Assembly (NCBI GenBank): GCA_905182985.1
Contig: CAJJDN010000008.1
Location: 30,987 to 94,986 of the forward strand
Source: Paramecium sonneborni
Lineage: Eukaryota > Ciliophora > Oligohymenophorea > Peniculida > Parameciidae
DNA length: 64,000 nucleotides
Direction of reading: 5' to 3'
Every line of letters begins with the position of its first letter. The stretch's first letter is position 1. Positions 48,991 through 60,447 of this stretch are shown here, piece after piece. The translations under genes and the position numbers were made by a program. The notes beneath the pieces were generated by a model. That model did no database searches and was not told the origin of the DNA. It was given only the letters and a program-made list of their open reading frames with translations.

Positions 48991-49838
48991 ATGTATTTAT
49001 TAATTCCACTTTATTTTATATTAGGAGAAACTTTACCGACAATACTTTTTCATGGATTGGGGGATAGTTGCACCTCATCTTTGTTTAAACCTTTTTTTTC
49101 TGAAATCAATGCTGATTGTATAGAAATTGGTTCAGGACCATCATCTTCTATCTTATTGGGATTTTTAGATCAAGCTAAGGATGCTTGTAAAAAAGTTTAG
49201 GAAAAATATTCTGGTTAAACAATAAATGTTGTTGGTTTATCTCAAGGTGCATTAATTGGGAGATATATTATTACAGATTGTGATTTAAGTGGTGGAAGAG
49301 TGTCTAAGTATTTATCTATAGGTGGACCTTAAATGGGAGTTTCTGTGATTCCTCATTGTAATAGTTATTTATGCTGGCCATTAAATAAAGTTGTTGATTC
49401 ATTAGTTTACACTGATTATGTTTAATAACATATAGGGCCAGCAGGATATTTTAGAAATTATGAAGACATAGAGTCTTACTTAAAATATAATCACTTTCTT
49501 CCTGATTTAAATAATGAACGAAATTCACAAAGTTTAAGAAAAAAAAAAGTAGAAAAAGTTATTTATTTTTTTAGTTTTCTTCGCTTGATCAAGTAATGCT
49601 TGTGAAGTTTTTATAAGATGAAATGGTTCTTCCTAAAGAATCTGCATTTTTTGAATCTGTAGATCCTGAAACTGGAAGAGTTATAACTCTTGTAGATTCT
49701 GAATTTTACATATAGGATCTTATTGGTGTAAAGCAACTAGATCAGTAAAGAAAAATTAAATTCATTGAAATCAATGATTCTCATTTAAGATGGACTGATG
49801 AAATAACAAAAACAGTATTTATTCCATTTATAGCTTGA
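48991..49838 (+). CDS. palmitoyl-protein thioesterase (PPT1-like)
   Basis: Signal peptide MYLLIPLYFILG, TLPTILFHGLGDSCTSSLFK, then nucleophile motif NVVGLSQGALIGRYIITDCD (GxSxG), LSIGGPQMGVSVIPHC, YFRNYEDIESYLKYNHFLPD, LNNERN, and after a 26-nt TAG intron VMLVKFLQDEMVLPKESAFF, TLVDSEFYIQDLIGVKQLDQ, ending SHLRWTDE with catalytic His. Catalytic Ser, Asp and His positions are present. It removes fatty acids from S-acylated proteins in lysosomes. About 275 residues. Confidence 0.93.
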
Positions 49839-49969
49839 TTCATTATTTTTTATTTTAATATATTAAAAATTTAGATGATAGATTTATTATGTTATTTTTC
49901 AAAAATTATAAATTATAGAATATTGCATAACACATATTAATGATAAATTATTAATATTTATTATTTATT

Positions 49970-51531
49970 TCAATTTTACAATTTTGATGATTTACTTAGA
50001 TTAATTATCAATTTATACATTTTAGAAGAAATTTCACTTTCTACCTAAAGGCCTCTGTCAATAAGATTTACAAATTTTTTATCCTCTTTGTATACAAGTA
50101 AAGATGCGGTAGTAGCTAATATGGCCAACAATAATAAAAATGTTTCTGTGACAATTTTAGAATTGGTCAATCTAATTATAGCTCTTAATACATTTCAAAG
50201 AATGTGCAAATATGAGGAGTAATAGAGATTCCAAAATTCTATAGACAAACAAAAAGAGCTAAGCTTCTACCATATTTATGTGGATGAGTTATATATAATA
50301 CACTACTCCAAACAGTTGTATAGGATAATGCAAATGAGAATCCTAACAATAACAAACCTTCAAATGGAGATTAGAGTAATACTAACAAGTGAGCCCATAC
50401 AGCCATCAAACCTGAGAAAATAGTCTAACTATTTAACATAATATTTTACTAATGTTGATCTTTAACCATACATATCTATTACAAATCCTAATAAAGGTGT
50501 AATACATCCTGAGAATAGCCACATTAGTGTCACCAATGTTCTAGCTAGATCTTCTCCATTCTACAGGTTGATTAACCATTTATTTAAGAGAAATTCTTAA
50601 GCGTAGCCAACCAAAACAAGAACAGATGTTGAAGCAAAAGTGTAAAAGAATAAAAGTAACCAATAAATTGCAGGAAATTCATGTTTGTTTCCATAACCAC
50701 AACAATTGTCATAAATATTTTGATCAAAAACTTCTGAATTTATTTATTAGACTTCAATATAATCTTATTCAATTCTTATTTCTTCTCCATCATCTTATAA
50801 CTATATTATTTCACTTGGGCCTTATTTTTAAAAAAGCTAAGATGATTTTTTAATACCTTCTTCTATCTAAAAGTAATTTGCTCCTTATTTGACAATTATT
50901 GATTGTACATTAGTATCAATATCTTTTGTTACATAAGCCATAATCAATCCCAAAATTGTAAATAATAATGCAATAACATTTGAACCATAAGCAGAATCAA
51001 TATTTGGAGCAAACAAGGTACACACAACCAATCCACTCATGTAGATGAGTTAGTATATCCCTAACACAAAAGTCTAATAATTTAGTTAAGAAATACCAAA
51101 TAAGTAAACTTGTAATATGAACAAATAAAAGAAGTTAAGACAATTAATAAAGACTCTATACCCCAACCTATAATAAGACGTCCTATTATGAAGGTAGTCT
51201 TGCTTCCTGAATGAGTACCTATTGTGGCTATAAATTAACCAATAACGCATAAACTATTTTGAAAAAGAATTGCAAATGAATCTCCACAAGAATCTCTTAT
51301 TACTCCAGAAAAGTATGGGAGAAATGAATTTAACAAATAGTGGAAAGTTGTTAGTAGAGCTAAGAATTCTTTTTAATCATCTAAATTAAATATATCTCCT
51401 AGATTTCTCATTTATTGAGGTAATACTAAACAGTATGCTGAAGCTATTAATCCGAAGGAAGTTGTTAAAACTAAATGCCATTTCGATTTGTGATTTTATT
51501 TATCCAAATAAAATTAGTTGATGTTCTTCAT
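49970..51531 (-). CDS. MFS transporter, MFSD1-like
   Basis: About 495 residues, 12 predicted helices. MKNINQFYLDKQNHKSKWHL, YCLVLPQQMRNLGDIFNLDD, HYLLNSFLPYFSGVIRDSCG, QNSLCVIGQFIATIGTHSGS, TFIIGRLIIGWGIESLLIVL, central charged loop, WLLLFFYTFASTSVLVLVGY-like helix, MWLFSGCITPLLGFVIDMYG, WSSVLYITHPHKYGRSLALF. The GR.I.G.G.ES motif and ITP..G...D.yG pattern match the MFSD1 family (lysosomal membrane in animals). Introns of 23 and about 21-30 nt, TAG. Confidence 0.8.
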
Positions 51532-51830
51532 AATTTTTTCAATATTTGGTTATTAAAACAATTATATTATGGCAGGTAAAGGAATAGTATTAATTAGAAA
51601 ATAAAAAAAAATTGAGACTTGAACTTTAAAGAGCACCAACAATAAAAATATTAGTAAGAAAAGAATTAAAATACTATATTAAAAACTAATTAATACTGAT
51701 AAAAATTTATAAAAATATTATAAATTCTCCATGATTTAAATTTCACTAACATAGAAAACAAGATTGGATTTGATAATTAATGAAGTTTTTTAAAGGTAAA
51801 CATGTTGAGTATTTGATATTAATTTATATT

Positions 51831-52810
51831 TCAAAATTAGTTTCCTTGAATTTATTAAGCATATTTAAAGAATTCATGATTCACAAATTCAGTAGCAGTA
51901 ATTCTATTGTATTCTTCTGCCAGTCCTCCTTCTATTAAATCTTTGAGATTTTCTAGTAATTGTTTTGGTGTATTTTCTCGAATTAATTACTAATCTACTT
52001 TCTGGATAAAATCTAATTGCCAAAATAGATCAGGATGATTTATCAATAGTTAATAATATTAATCATCTTTAGATGGGAACTATCCCATAATTGGGGGTCT
52101 TTTGTAAATTGCTAAAAATAAGGCTGTTGTTAAGGCATATACATCTGCACTAAATAAACAGAATTCTTGATATTCTCCATCTTCTAAATTGAGTCTAAAA
52201 TTAACAATTTCAGGACTTGAATAAGGATTAAGTGTTCTAGGTAGCCATTTACTGAGAAGATCTTCAAATTAAGGTCTGTAGCTGAAGCCAAAATCTGCCA
52301 ATTTAACACAATTTCTATTAACAACAAGCATATTTTCTAACTTGATATCGTTGTGTGCTATATACTACTAGTGTAAGTATTCAAGGGCAATAGAAATTTA
52401 AGTGAAATATTTGATTATAATTTTGAGTGATGTCTCATTAGTTTTACAAAGGGTATGAAGATCACAAGTAGCATTTTCAAGAAATAGGCTACAACATTAT
52501 AAGTTCCCTCCTGCAGGATCTAGTTGATGATGAGGAATAAATTATTATGGTTTAATTATGTTTGGGTGGTTGAGTTGACTCAATATTTTCCATTCATTTT
52601 ATAGATCCTAACACTCTCTTTAATGAACATGGTTGCAAGTACTATCATCTTCGATGAAAAGTTATCCATGAAATACTGATTTAATTACTACAGTCTAATG
52701 AAGATAAAATAAAACTTTACATCAGATGAGCCCACTCTACGATGGATGTAGGAATTGTTGCCTTGTTGTATTAAATATAGATGATCTGCTATTTAGTTTA
52801 TTTGCTACAT
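51831..52810 (-). CDS. protein kinase-like protein with atypical HND catalytic loop
   Basis: N-lobe is poor: no clear Gly loop; VVIKSVFHG may supply the lysine, EWKILSQLNHPNIIKPQQFI the alphaC/beta4 part. C-lobe: ISIALEYLHQQYIAHNDIKL, ENMLVVNRNCVKLADFGFSY, WLPRTLNPYSSPEI, LFSADVYALTTALFLAIYKR. The usual HRD is HND; the catalytic Asp and DFG remain. A 26-nt TAG intron lies after SSD. About 315 residues. Could be active but diverged, or a pseudokinase. Confidence 0.78.
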
Positions 52811-52841
52811 ATATATTTTTATATATTATAAATGTTTATTT

Positions 52842-53181
52842 TCATTCTTCTTCTTTTTTCTCTTCTTTTGGTCCTTAAATGACAATCAATAGGAATTCCT
52901 TATCAGGAGCAACCATTATCTCATTATTTTTAGACTTTAAACGTAGAAACGTCAATTCATTCATAGGATCAAGATCTCTGACAGTTGATCTGAATTATTA
53001 TTTAAGTAAATTACTTGGCCTTGGCTGCTAAAGTTGGAATAGTTCTTGCAATATTTTCACCTTCTTTACTCTCAGTTCCATAAGTACTACGTATTATTTA
53101 ACCATCATTATTACAAATTACTATTCCTTATACTGATTTATGAGTTTTGATTCTATTTATTGTTTCTTCTATATCAGACAT
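52842..53181 (-). CDS. dynein light chain, roadblock/LC7 type
   Basis: [100 protein letters not shown]. This is the complete roadblock fold of about 100 residues, found in cytoplasmic and axonemal dyneins. One 25-nt TAG intron splits the Lys of AKAK. The start codon faces the start of the next gene at only 14 bp. Confidence 0.93.
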
Positions 53182-53195
53182 TATTAATTATAAAA

Positions 53196-55260
53196 ATGAG
53201 AGCAAGTTTATTTTAGTAGTTAAGAAAAATAAGAGCAGAATCTGCTAAGGTTGGAGGAAATCGTAATAAATAAATTCTTGATACTTCTGAACTTGGAGGT
53301 AGGCAAAGCTTTTATAGAAAAAGAAGGTTTGAAGACCCTAATAATACTGTAATTGAATAAACAAGTTCATTTCGATTTCATGATAAGGAAAAATATGAAT
53401 AGGAAATCAAATATCTTAAGAACAATTTGCACTCTTTAGAAAATGAGAATATTAAGCTTAAAACTAAAATTCATTAATTAGAAGGTAAGCACCTTCAACT
53501 TAATATTAGATAATTAATTAAAATAAGAAAAAATGTTACAAGAATTAGATCGTATAGGTCCTGTTAAGACTTAATTATTAAAATCTTTGAATTATGCAAC
53601 TGCTTTAAATGCATTGAAAAAAGAATTAAATAATATGAAATAAGAAATCTAAAAAAAAGATTAAGAACTTGTTAATATGAAAAAAAATCAAAGATTTACT
53701 TAGATGAATGAACTATAAATTGAAAGAACTGCCTTTTAAGAAGAGACAGTTAGATTAAGATAATAAATTGAATCTTTATTTTAAGCTAGTCTATACAATT
53801 TATAATAGAATAATGTAGAATAAGTAATTCAAGAAAGATTATTTTAATTAATTTTATAAATTTAAGAATATGTTGTACAAAAGAGTGAAATGGAAAAAAT
53901 AATTGAAAGACTTAAAAAAGAATGTTTGAAATATAGAGTAATAAATATTTAATATGTTTAGTCTTATTAAATAGAATAAGAATTTAGAAGCAAAAAAGAA
54001 ATTAAAAAATTATTAGATCAATTAAAAGAAGAAGCCAACAATACCTAAAAAGAAAGTAGTAAAGAAACTTAATATTAAACTAAACCAGATGAATTATAAT
54101 TATTAACAGACCTGATGTTTGCAAAATAAGAAATCTAAGGTAAATAAAAAGAAATAGAAAATTTAAATTAAATTATATCTGATCTCGAAATGTAAATTAA
54201 AGAATTAACTATGGTGTAGAAATCAGAAATTTAAGAAATTTAACCATAATCTCAAAGGGTTGATGTATCTACAAAATCAAAGGTAACTAAAATCTAATCT
54301 CCAGTATTTGCAACTGAAATCATGTAAGAAATAGCTTTGCCAGTAAAAAAATCAATAATGACCTAAGATTAAATGTAATAATAAGTGAAGTAACCTCAAA
54401 GAAGAAAGATAGTACCAGTGAAATTCGAAGAAATTAAAAATATTGGAGAAACATTGAAGTATCGATTAATGGCGATGGATATTAATATTTCATAATTAGA
54501 TGAATATTTATTTGATGGAGACTCTATGACATTGAAAGTATTAAAAGATAAGTTAAGACTTTATCCATTTAATTTAACAAATGAAGAGTCTTTATTGGTT
54601 TCTCGTTATATTATGGAAGGCGAGAATGACATATATGAATTATAAGAGACTGCTTCAAATTATAATCCATACATTCGTTCGGTTTTAAGAAGGATATTGA
54701 CAAATTATAAATTAGAAATTGTAAAAAATTAATTACTACATTCTGAAAAATTAAAAGATGTCTTAACTAGATTTAAACCATTCATTTTAAGCAATATTAA
54801 ACAAATTTATGGAAAGGATTGCATAAGATTGAATAAATAATAGTTTAATGAGGCATTAATGTCATTAAATATAGAATTAAATTAGTTTGAATTAGATTAT
54901 TTAATAGTTTAAGGGATTTTGGAAAGTAAAGGTGTCGAATCATTAAATTATGAGGAGATGCTAAAATATGAAATAAAGAAAGTTTAAGATTAACAACTTT
55001 CTTTTTTATTAACTGAATTAAATAATTAATAAAATTAGAAGGCTGAAATGTCTGTAATCGAAGAATGTCCAGAGAAATTTTCAGAAATAGAATAACCAGA
55101 GTAATTAGATTAAAAATAAGAGTAAATAAAAAATGATTCAGAAAAAAATGAAGATAATTAATATGTTACATTTGATAAATATGTTAGTGAATAATTTGAT
55201 TCTGATAGTGAAGAATCAAAATAAGAAATAATGACATCCGCATTTAATTTGGGATAATGA
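53196..55260 (+). CDS. large coiled-coil protein
   Basis: About 675 residues. MRASLFQQLRKIRAESAKVG, long coils from about residue 60 to 370 (KYEQEIKYLKNNLHSLENEN, LNALKKELNNMKQEIQKKDQ, RLKKECLKYRVINIQYVQSY), a Ser/Thr-rich basic bridge, then a globular-looking domain FEEIKNIGETLKYRLMAMDI, LKVLKDKLRLYPFNLTNEES, LLVSRYIMEGENDIYELQET, RFKPFILSNIKQIYGKDCIR, and an acidic tail. A 25-nt TAG intron follows IHQLEG. The C-domain repeats may be EF-hand-like but no full loop is seen. Probably cytoskeletal or ciliary. Confidence 0.75.
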
Positions 55261-55315
55261 TGATTATTTAATTTTTGATATTTTTAAAATAAATAAAAAT
55301 TATTTTAGTAATAAA

Positions 55316-55741
55316 ATGAGTTTTAGAATTGAGGACTCTCCATAATTTAAAGGAGAAGACTTAAGTCTCTCTAAAATTTATTAATATAGAGAATCTCAAT
55401 TTTCTAGATTCTCTTTTCCAAGTAGTGTAAGACATTAGAAAAAGTTTAATATTCAAGCCTCAGTAGAAACAAAGACACCTACTCCAAATTAAACTAATAT
55501 AGAGAATGCACCAACTGAATTAAGTTATGAAATAGAGAGAATGGTTAAAGAAAGAGAGCATTTATTTACAGAAGTGTAATATTTTAATCCAAAAATTACT
55601 TTTAATGTTTAAGAATCACCATAAAGAATAAGAATTTCTAGAAATAGTGCTCCAATAACAAATACTAGATTATATTAATTAGATTAATAGATAATAGATG
55701 CTGAACATACATACAATTAATTCAGCTATTAATTAATTTGA
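55316..55741 (+). CDS. uncharacterised low-complexity protein
   Basis: A 141-residue intronless frame: MSFRIEDSPQFKGEDLSLSK, SSVRHQKKFNIQASVETKTP, ELSYEIERMVKEREHLFTEV, RISRNSAPITNTRLYQLDQQ. Ser/Gln/Arg-rich and likely disordered with one short helix. No family recognised. 55 bp after the preceding stop, same strand. Confidence 0.65.
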
Positions 55742-55769
55742 ATATTTATAATATATTATTATTATATTT

Positions 55770-57007
55770 ATGGATTCAACGAACATTCCTGCTGCTGGAT
55801 CACGTCCATAAAAATAAACTTTAGATTAAGCACCTTCTGTTAGATAGAAGTAGAATTTTAAAACATGAAATAGTCAATAATAACGATCAGATATTTTTGG
55901 TGTAAATTCAGGTCCTGTAGTCTAAACACCAAGCAGACAATAATAACGTGCAAAAACGGATATTTTTGGGGTTGAGTAGAATGCAACCTAATCACTAGCT
56001 TAATCCAGGGTTGAAGTAATATAATCTTCTAACTTCTAGTCTAGATAAACTAAGACTTATTAATCTAATATTTTCTAAGCGGATCCTTCTGCTAATAACA
56101 CACATACTGCTCAAGAAACTATTAAAACTTAAAATAAAGGAAAAAATAATTAAGCAAGACATTAAGATCATGGAAAAGATTTTTTATTTGGAAAAAGCGG
56201 TATTTAAAATTATCAATTATTTTATTAGATTTTGATGAATATAAATCAATTAAAAGAACATCAACATTAAAAGAATTCAAACCAAAAGAAGATTATGATC
56301 CAGCTAATAGAAGAGTAAAGGAATTATATGGTAATGAAATAGCAAAAGAACACTTACCTACATAAAAAGTTTCATTAGAAGAAAAAAAAGAAACTATCAA
56401 GAAATAATAATAAAAGGATGTTGATCCATCAGAAAGAAAATAATTAGAAAACTCATCTAATGTTTTTGGACAAAATGATAAGAAAATTTATTAATAACAA
56501 GGTAAGTAAGAAAAATTAACTTCTTAAAATCAAAAATGGTCAACTACAAGTAAAGCAGTTGATAATAGTGCAAAGAATTATGATCCTGATACATTTGCTA
56601 AGAATAAAAAAGAATAAGAATTATAATCCAGTGTATTTGGTGGAGAATAAAAAGTAACACAAAGTACAGCTACTAAATAAAAATTAATTCCAACAAATTA
56701 AACATGGTAATAAACTGATACTGTTAAGAATATGAAAGATTTTGATCCATCTCAATCTTAATTAAATGAAGTTGATCCATCTTAAAAGAAGATAGATACA
56801 TTAAAATCAGCATTCGATACTCATGATTATAAAGCTTAACCTATTAAACACACTGAAAAACTAAGTGTGAAATAATAGAAATATAAAAAAGATGTTTTTA
56901 CAAGAGGAGGAGAAAAAGATTAAGTCCCTCCTCAATAAAAATAAAAATAGCCAGCTTCACAATAATAATAGAAAGAAGTAGTACATGAATAATCAGATAT
57001 GATTTGA
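55770..57007 (+). CDS. disordered protein with repeated xDxFG motifs
   Basis: About 395 residues, Gln/Lys/Ser-rich. Short motifs recur: RQ(N)QQQRSDIFG, RQQQRAKTDIFG, QSNIFQADPS, KDFLFGKSG, SSNVFGQND, SSVFGGEQ, KKDVFTRGG, plus VDPSERK, VDPSQKK, FDPSQSQ and YDPDTF. Introns of 24 and 29 nt (TAG) restore the frame. Repeated (D/N)(I/V)F(G) and DPS patches suggest a multivalent binding protein, possibly a microtubule-associated or ciliary protein, but no family is recognised. Confidence 0.68.
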
Positions 57008-57173
57008 ATTATTATATAAATTATTGTGATTATCTTCAAATTTAAATTAGATTGATCTTATCTCAATCACATATTTGATTGCATTTTCTTTTATTTAATT
57101 CTAATCTTTATTATACTCTTATACTTAGAGGTACAACTTTCAACTATTTAATTCATATGATTTAATATTTATA

Positions 57174-57964
57174 ATGAACAGATTTAAATTATTCAAATAG
57201 TTTTGTTCAACGATAAATTAAGCTGATAGACAGAATTTCAATAAAATTTAAGATTGGTGGAGTGTAGGTGGATCAATGGCACCACTTTATTAGTATAATC
57301 ATTTGAGAGTTTAATTCATACATGAAATACTCAAAAGATCTTAAAAGGGTAAATCTTTAACTGGATTCCATTCTTTGGATATAGGAGTTGGAGGTGGAAT
57401 TCTTAGTGAAAGTTTAAGAAGATTAGGAAGCAAAGTTACAGGAATTGATGTTTCTGAAAACTCCATAGGAACGGCTATTAATCATAAAAATTCTGATCCA
57501 GAGTTAAGAAACGATGCAGATTTAGAGTATAAATTAATAAGCATTGAAGAATTATCAAAAAAAAATGAAATTTAATACGATATTATTACAGCGATGGAAG
57601 TAATTGAGCATGTTGATAATCTACCCCTATTTATAGAATCTATAGCAAAATTATTAAAGCCTAATGGCAAGCTATTTATTTCTTCGATAAATAAAAGCTA
57701 TGAATCTTATTTTAAATTAATAATAGGAGCGGAATATATTGCGCGAGTAGTACCAATTGGGACACATGATTGGAACAACTTTAAGACCCCAGAATAAGTG
57801 TGGCTTCAATTAAATAAATAAAAAATAAATATCGATGTGGTATCAGTTATTTACTAAAATTTAAGTTGCGTGGTGTTGAATATGATTTATGGAGTGGCTA
57901 GATGAAATATAGTAATAATGAGACTCAATATATTATGGCTTGTAGCAAATAAAATAGGGAATGA
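57174..57964 (+). CDS. COQ3: ubiquinone biosynthesis O-methyltransferase COQ3
   Basis: Short basic N-terminus MNRFKLFKQFCSTINQ (plausible mitochondrial presequence), FNKIQDWWSVGGSMAPLYQY, NHLRVQFIHEI, SAM-binding motif I LDIGVGGGILSESLRRLGSK, VTGIDVSENSIGTA, AMEVIEHVDNLPLFIESIAK, LLKPNGKLFISSINKSYESY, IGTHDWNNFKTPE, and C-terminal LRGVEYDLWSGQMKYSNNET. The WW and GG of the front, the EVIEHV motif and the INR-like SSINK region fit UbiG/COQ3, which methylates ubiquinone precursors. One 26-nt intron with AAG acceptor at 57840-57865. About 255 residues. Confidence 0.92.
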
Positions 57965-57990
57965 TAATCATTTATTTTATAATATTCCAA

Positions 57991-58550
57991 ATGTCACTGC
58001 AATTTATTAGTCAATTTTACAAACAAAATTATAATCCTTCATTTGTCTATAAGATTAATGAATTTATTGCTTTACTTTCGAAACTCTACATTCTATAAAC
58101 AATCTAATATTTTTATGCACACTGGATATTTGATGTATTTTAAATACTCAGACCCTTTAAAGTATAATAAGTATTGTAGGTAGTTGATAAATTAATCATC
58201 TTCAAAATAATCTTTAATCGCAAGTTGATGTACATAAAAAGGGCTGGCAAGCAATTAAACGAATTCAAGGTCCATTTGAAATCTCTTATAATCATCATAA
58301 ATTTTTTACATTAAATTAATTTATGTTAACTTAAATTCCAATTACAAATTCAGAAGCCAAAGGAGTAATGCCAGAGTTGGAAATAATGACTTTGAAATTT
58401 AAAAATCCTTAAGGACTAATCGAAAAGATGAATGAATTGAAAATAGCCAAACATATATAGGTGTAAGTGATGAATATCAGATGTTAAAAAGACCTGTATT
58501 TGATTGATTTAGATAAAAAAATGATCGCAAGTATAATCAAATTCATTTGA
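57991..58550 (+). CDS. uncertain gene, frame not fully resolved
   Basis: First part MSLQFISQFYKQNYNPSFVY, FIALLSKLYILQTIQYFYAH and RPFK in one frame; second part VDVHKKGWQAIKRIQGPFEI, SYNHHKFFTLNQFMLTQIPI, MPELEIMTLKFKNPQGLIEK and DLDKKMIASIIKFI in another, ending at TGA 58548-58550. No intron between about 58165 and 58230 connects them cleanly. The second part is clearly protein-like. No family recognised. Its 3' end overlaps the convergent neighbour by 8 bp. Confidence 0.45.
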
Positions 58551-59311
58551 GTAACAACTTTTCAATTTCCTTCTATAAGTTTCCCTTTTTTAGTTCTTAA
58601 AGTAAACTTTTAGTATCAGGGTAAACCTCCAGAATAATGGTCATGTCTTTATCATTTATTTTCAACATTTCTCGAATTTCTAAATCTAAAAAACATAATT
58701 TGTATTCATACATTATGATTGTTCACTCCTCCTTCGAGTCTACATTAAAGGGGCTTCTTATTGATCTAGAAGTCGACGTTTTCTCTTCAAATTTATATAT
58801 GAGTGATCTTCACTTTACTTCCTGATTTCATCAAAATCTAGTATACTGTCTTCTTCCAAGGGTAGATTTTTTATCATTTTGAGATTTAGTTTAACCTTAG
58901 TGCCTTTTATAGACACAGGAATGTCTTGATCGATTTTTTATTAAGCTGGATTCTGTGCCTACGTTTAAAATTGAATAATCGGTTAAGGTAGAGTTTGCGG
59001 CTGGGGGGGTTAGGGTATCATAGGCATTCGCATAGGAGACATTTGAGGTATTTGTTGCATCTATTGCATTTATTACAATTGCTGCATCATCACATAATAT
59101 GATTAATAGTTTATGAAGGGAGGCCTAAAATAATATAAGCATTTAGAGGAATAAGATTGTTAGGTATATAATAGAGTAAATACGAAGTTTTTACTTACAT
59201 GAATTAAGAATTTGGATAGATCATTGGAGTTTATGATGTTTATTATACTGGAGCATAAAGAGGAGGTTTAGCTTTTAGCATTGCCAAATAATCCTATTGT
59301 GGAAAGTTCAT
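58543..59311 (-). CDS. Met/Pro/Gln-rich protein, uncharacterised
   Basis: MNFPQQDYLAMLKAKPPLYA, then after a 74-nt intron (59125-59198) FINYQSYYVMMQQLQQMQQM, QQIPQMSPMRMPMIPQPPQP, a segment VSIKGTKVKLNLKMIKNLPL, EEDSILDFDEIRKQSEDHSY, NLKRKRRLLDQQEAPLMQTR, and after a 26-nt TAG intron LEIREMLKINDKDMTIILEV, YPDTKSLLQELKKGNLQKEI. Pro/Gln-rich N-part plus KRKRR suggests a nuclear or RNA-related factor, but this is inference. About 220 residues. Confidence 0.65.
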
Positions 59312-59531
59312 TTTTGAGTTATTTAAATATATCTCTAAGAATTCATATTCAGATTTGATATTTAGATTTACAAAAGATATTGTGGACAGAAAAATCAGAT
59401 GTTTTCTGAGTTATTCTATAGGTTTATGTGTTCAATTCAGATAAACTGAAATGGATCATAAGGTTATCTAGCCACAACCATTTAATATATTTGTTTATAA
59501 GTTATATTGAGAGATCTCTCTTTAATATAAA

Positions 59532-60432
59532 ATGTAAAAATCTCATTCTCCTCAGCCTCGTCGTGCAAATAGCAAATATTCATCATTTCCCTTCAAATTA
59601 CCAATGAATAACCTTGCTCTTCCTTTAACTAACAGCCATGTATAGTCTGATTAGGGTAGAAAGGTGATAATACATGTAGGATAACAATCAGGAAAAAAGA
59701 TTAAATAACTCTTATAAGTTAATACAAGGCCTCTTATAAATCCATCAAAAGTTCAAATAGATATAGAAAAATTATAGATTATAATGAATGGGAAGTATGA
59801 AAAAAATATCTCAAACACTTCTTATTCAATGTAGGTTGAAAATACTATTAAAGAATTCCGAACAAAGATAGATGAGCAAGATAGCCTTATTAGATTGTAG
59901 GAATTCAAGATTAATAGATTATAATAAGAACTCTTGTTTTCAAAATAATAATATTAGCGAATGATGTCAAAATTTGCATAAGCTGATGGGAAATATAACT
60001 ATTATGCGCAATCAACTAAATTAACAAAATCTTAAATTAGTATACCATAAATTGAACCTATGCCTTCAATAAATAAAATTTTGCAAGTAGATAATAAGAA
60101 GAAAAAAAACTTAATCGAAAAAATTTAAGGACTTGCCTTAGAAAATAAAAAAATTAAAGAGGAAGTTTAAAGTAAATTTAAATAAGTTTTTTAACTTGTA
60201 AATGAATTTGCAATGACAGTCATTTCTTAAGCATCTACTCTTTATATTTAATAAATAAAAGCTATTGAATAAGTTTTTGAAATACACAATAAGTAATTTG
60301 AAATAAAATAATAGTTTTAACATGAATGATTATTAAGGAATGAGAGCTCAATATGATATATTGAATAGGGAAATCTAATTACTAGAGTAGTAAAAGGAAA
60401 TATTATATGATAAAGTAATTTCATTACTTTGA
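59532..60432 (+). CDS. coiled-coil protein
   Basis: About 290 residues. Basic N-terminus MQKSHSPQPRRANSKYSSFP, then coils: MQVENTIKEFRTKIDEQDSL, IRLQEFKINRLQQELLFSKQ, LIEKIQGLALENKKIKEEVQ, SKFKQVFQLVNEFAMTVISQ, and after a 22-nt TAG intron NDYQGMRAQYDILNREIQLL, EQQKEILYDKVISLL. No family recognised. The stop is 15 bp before the p28 copy B start. Confidence 0.7.
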
Positions 60433-60447
60433 AAATTATTATAATTA

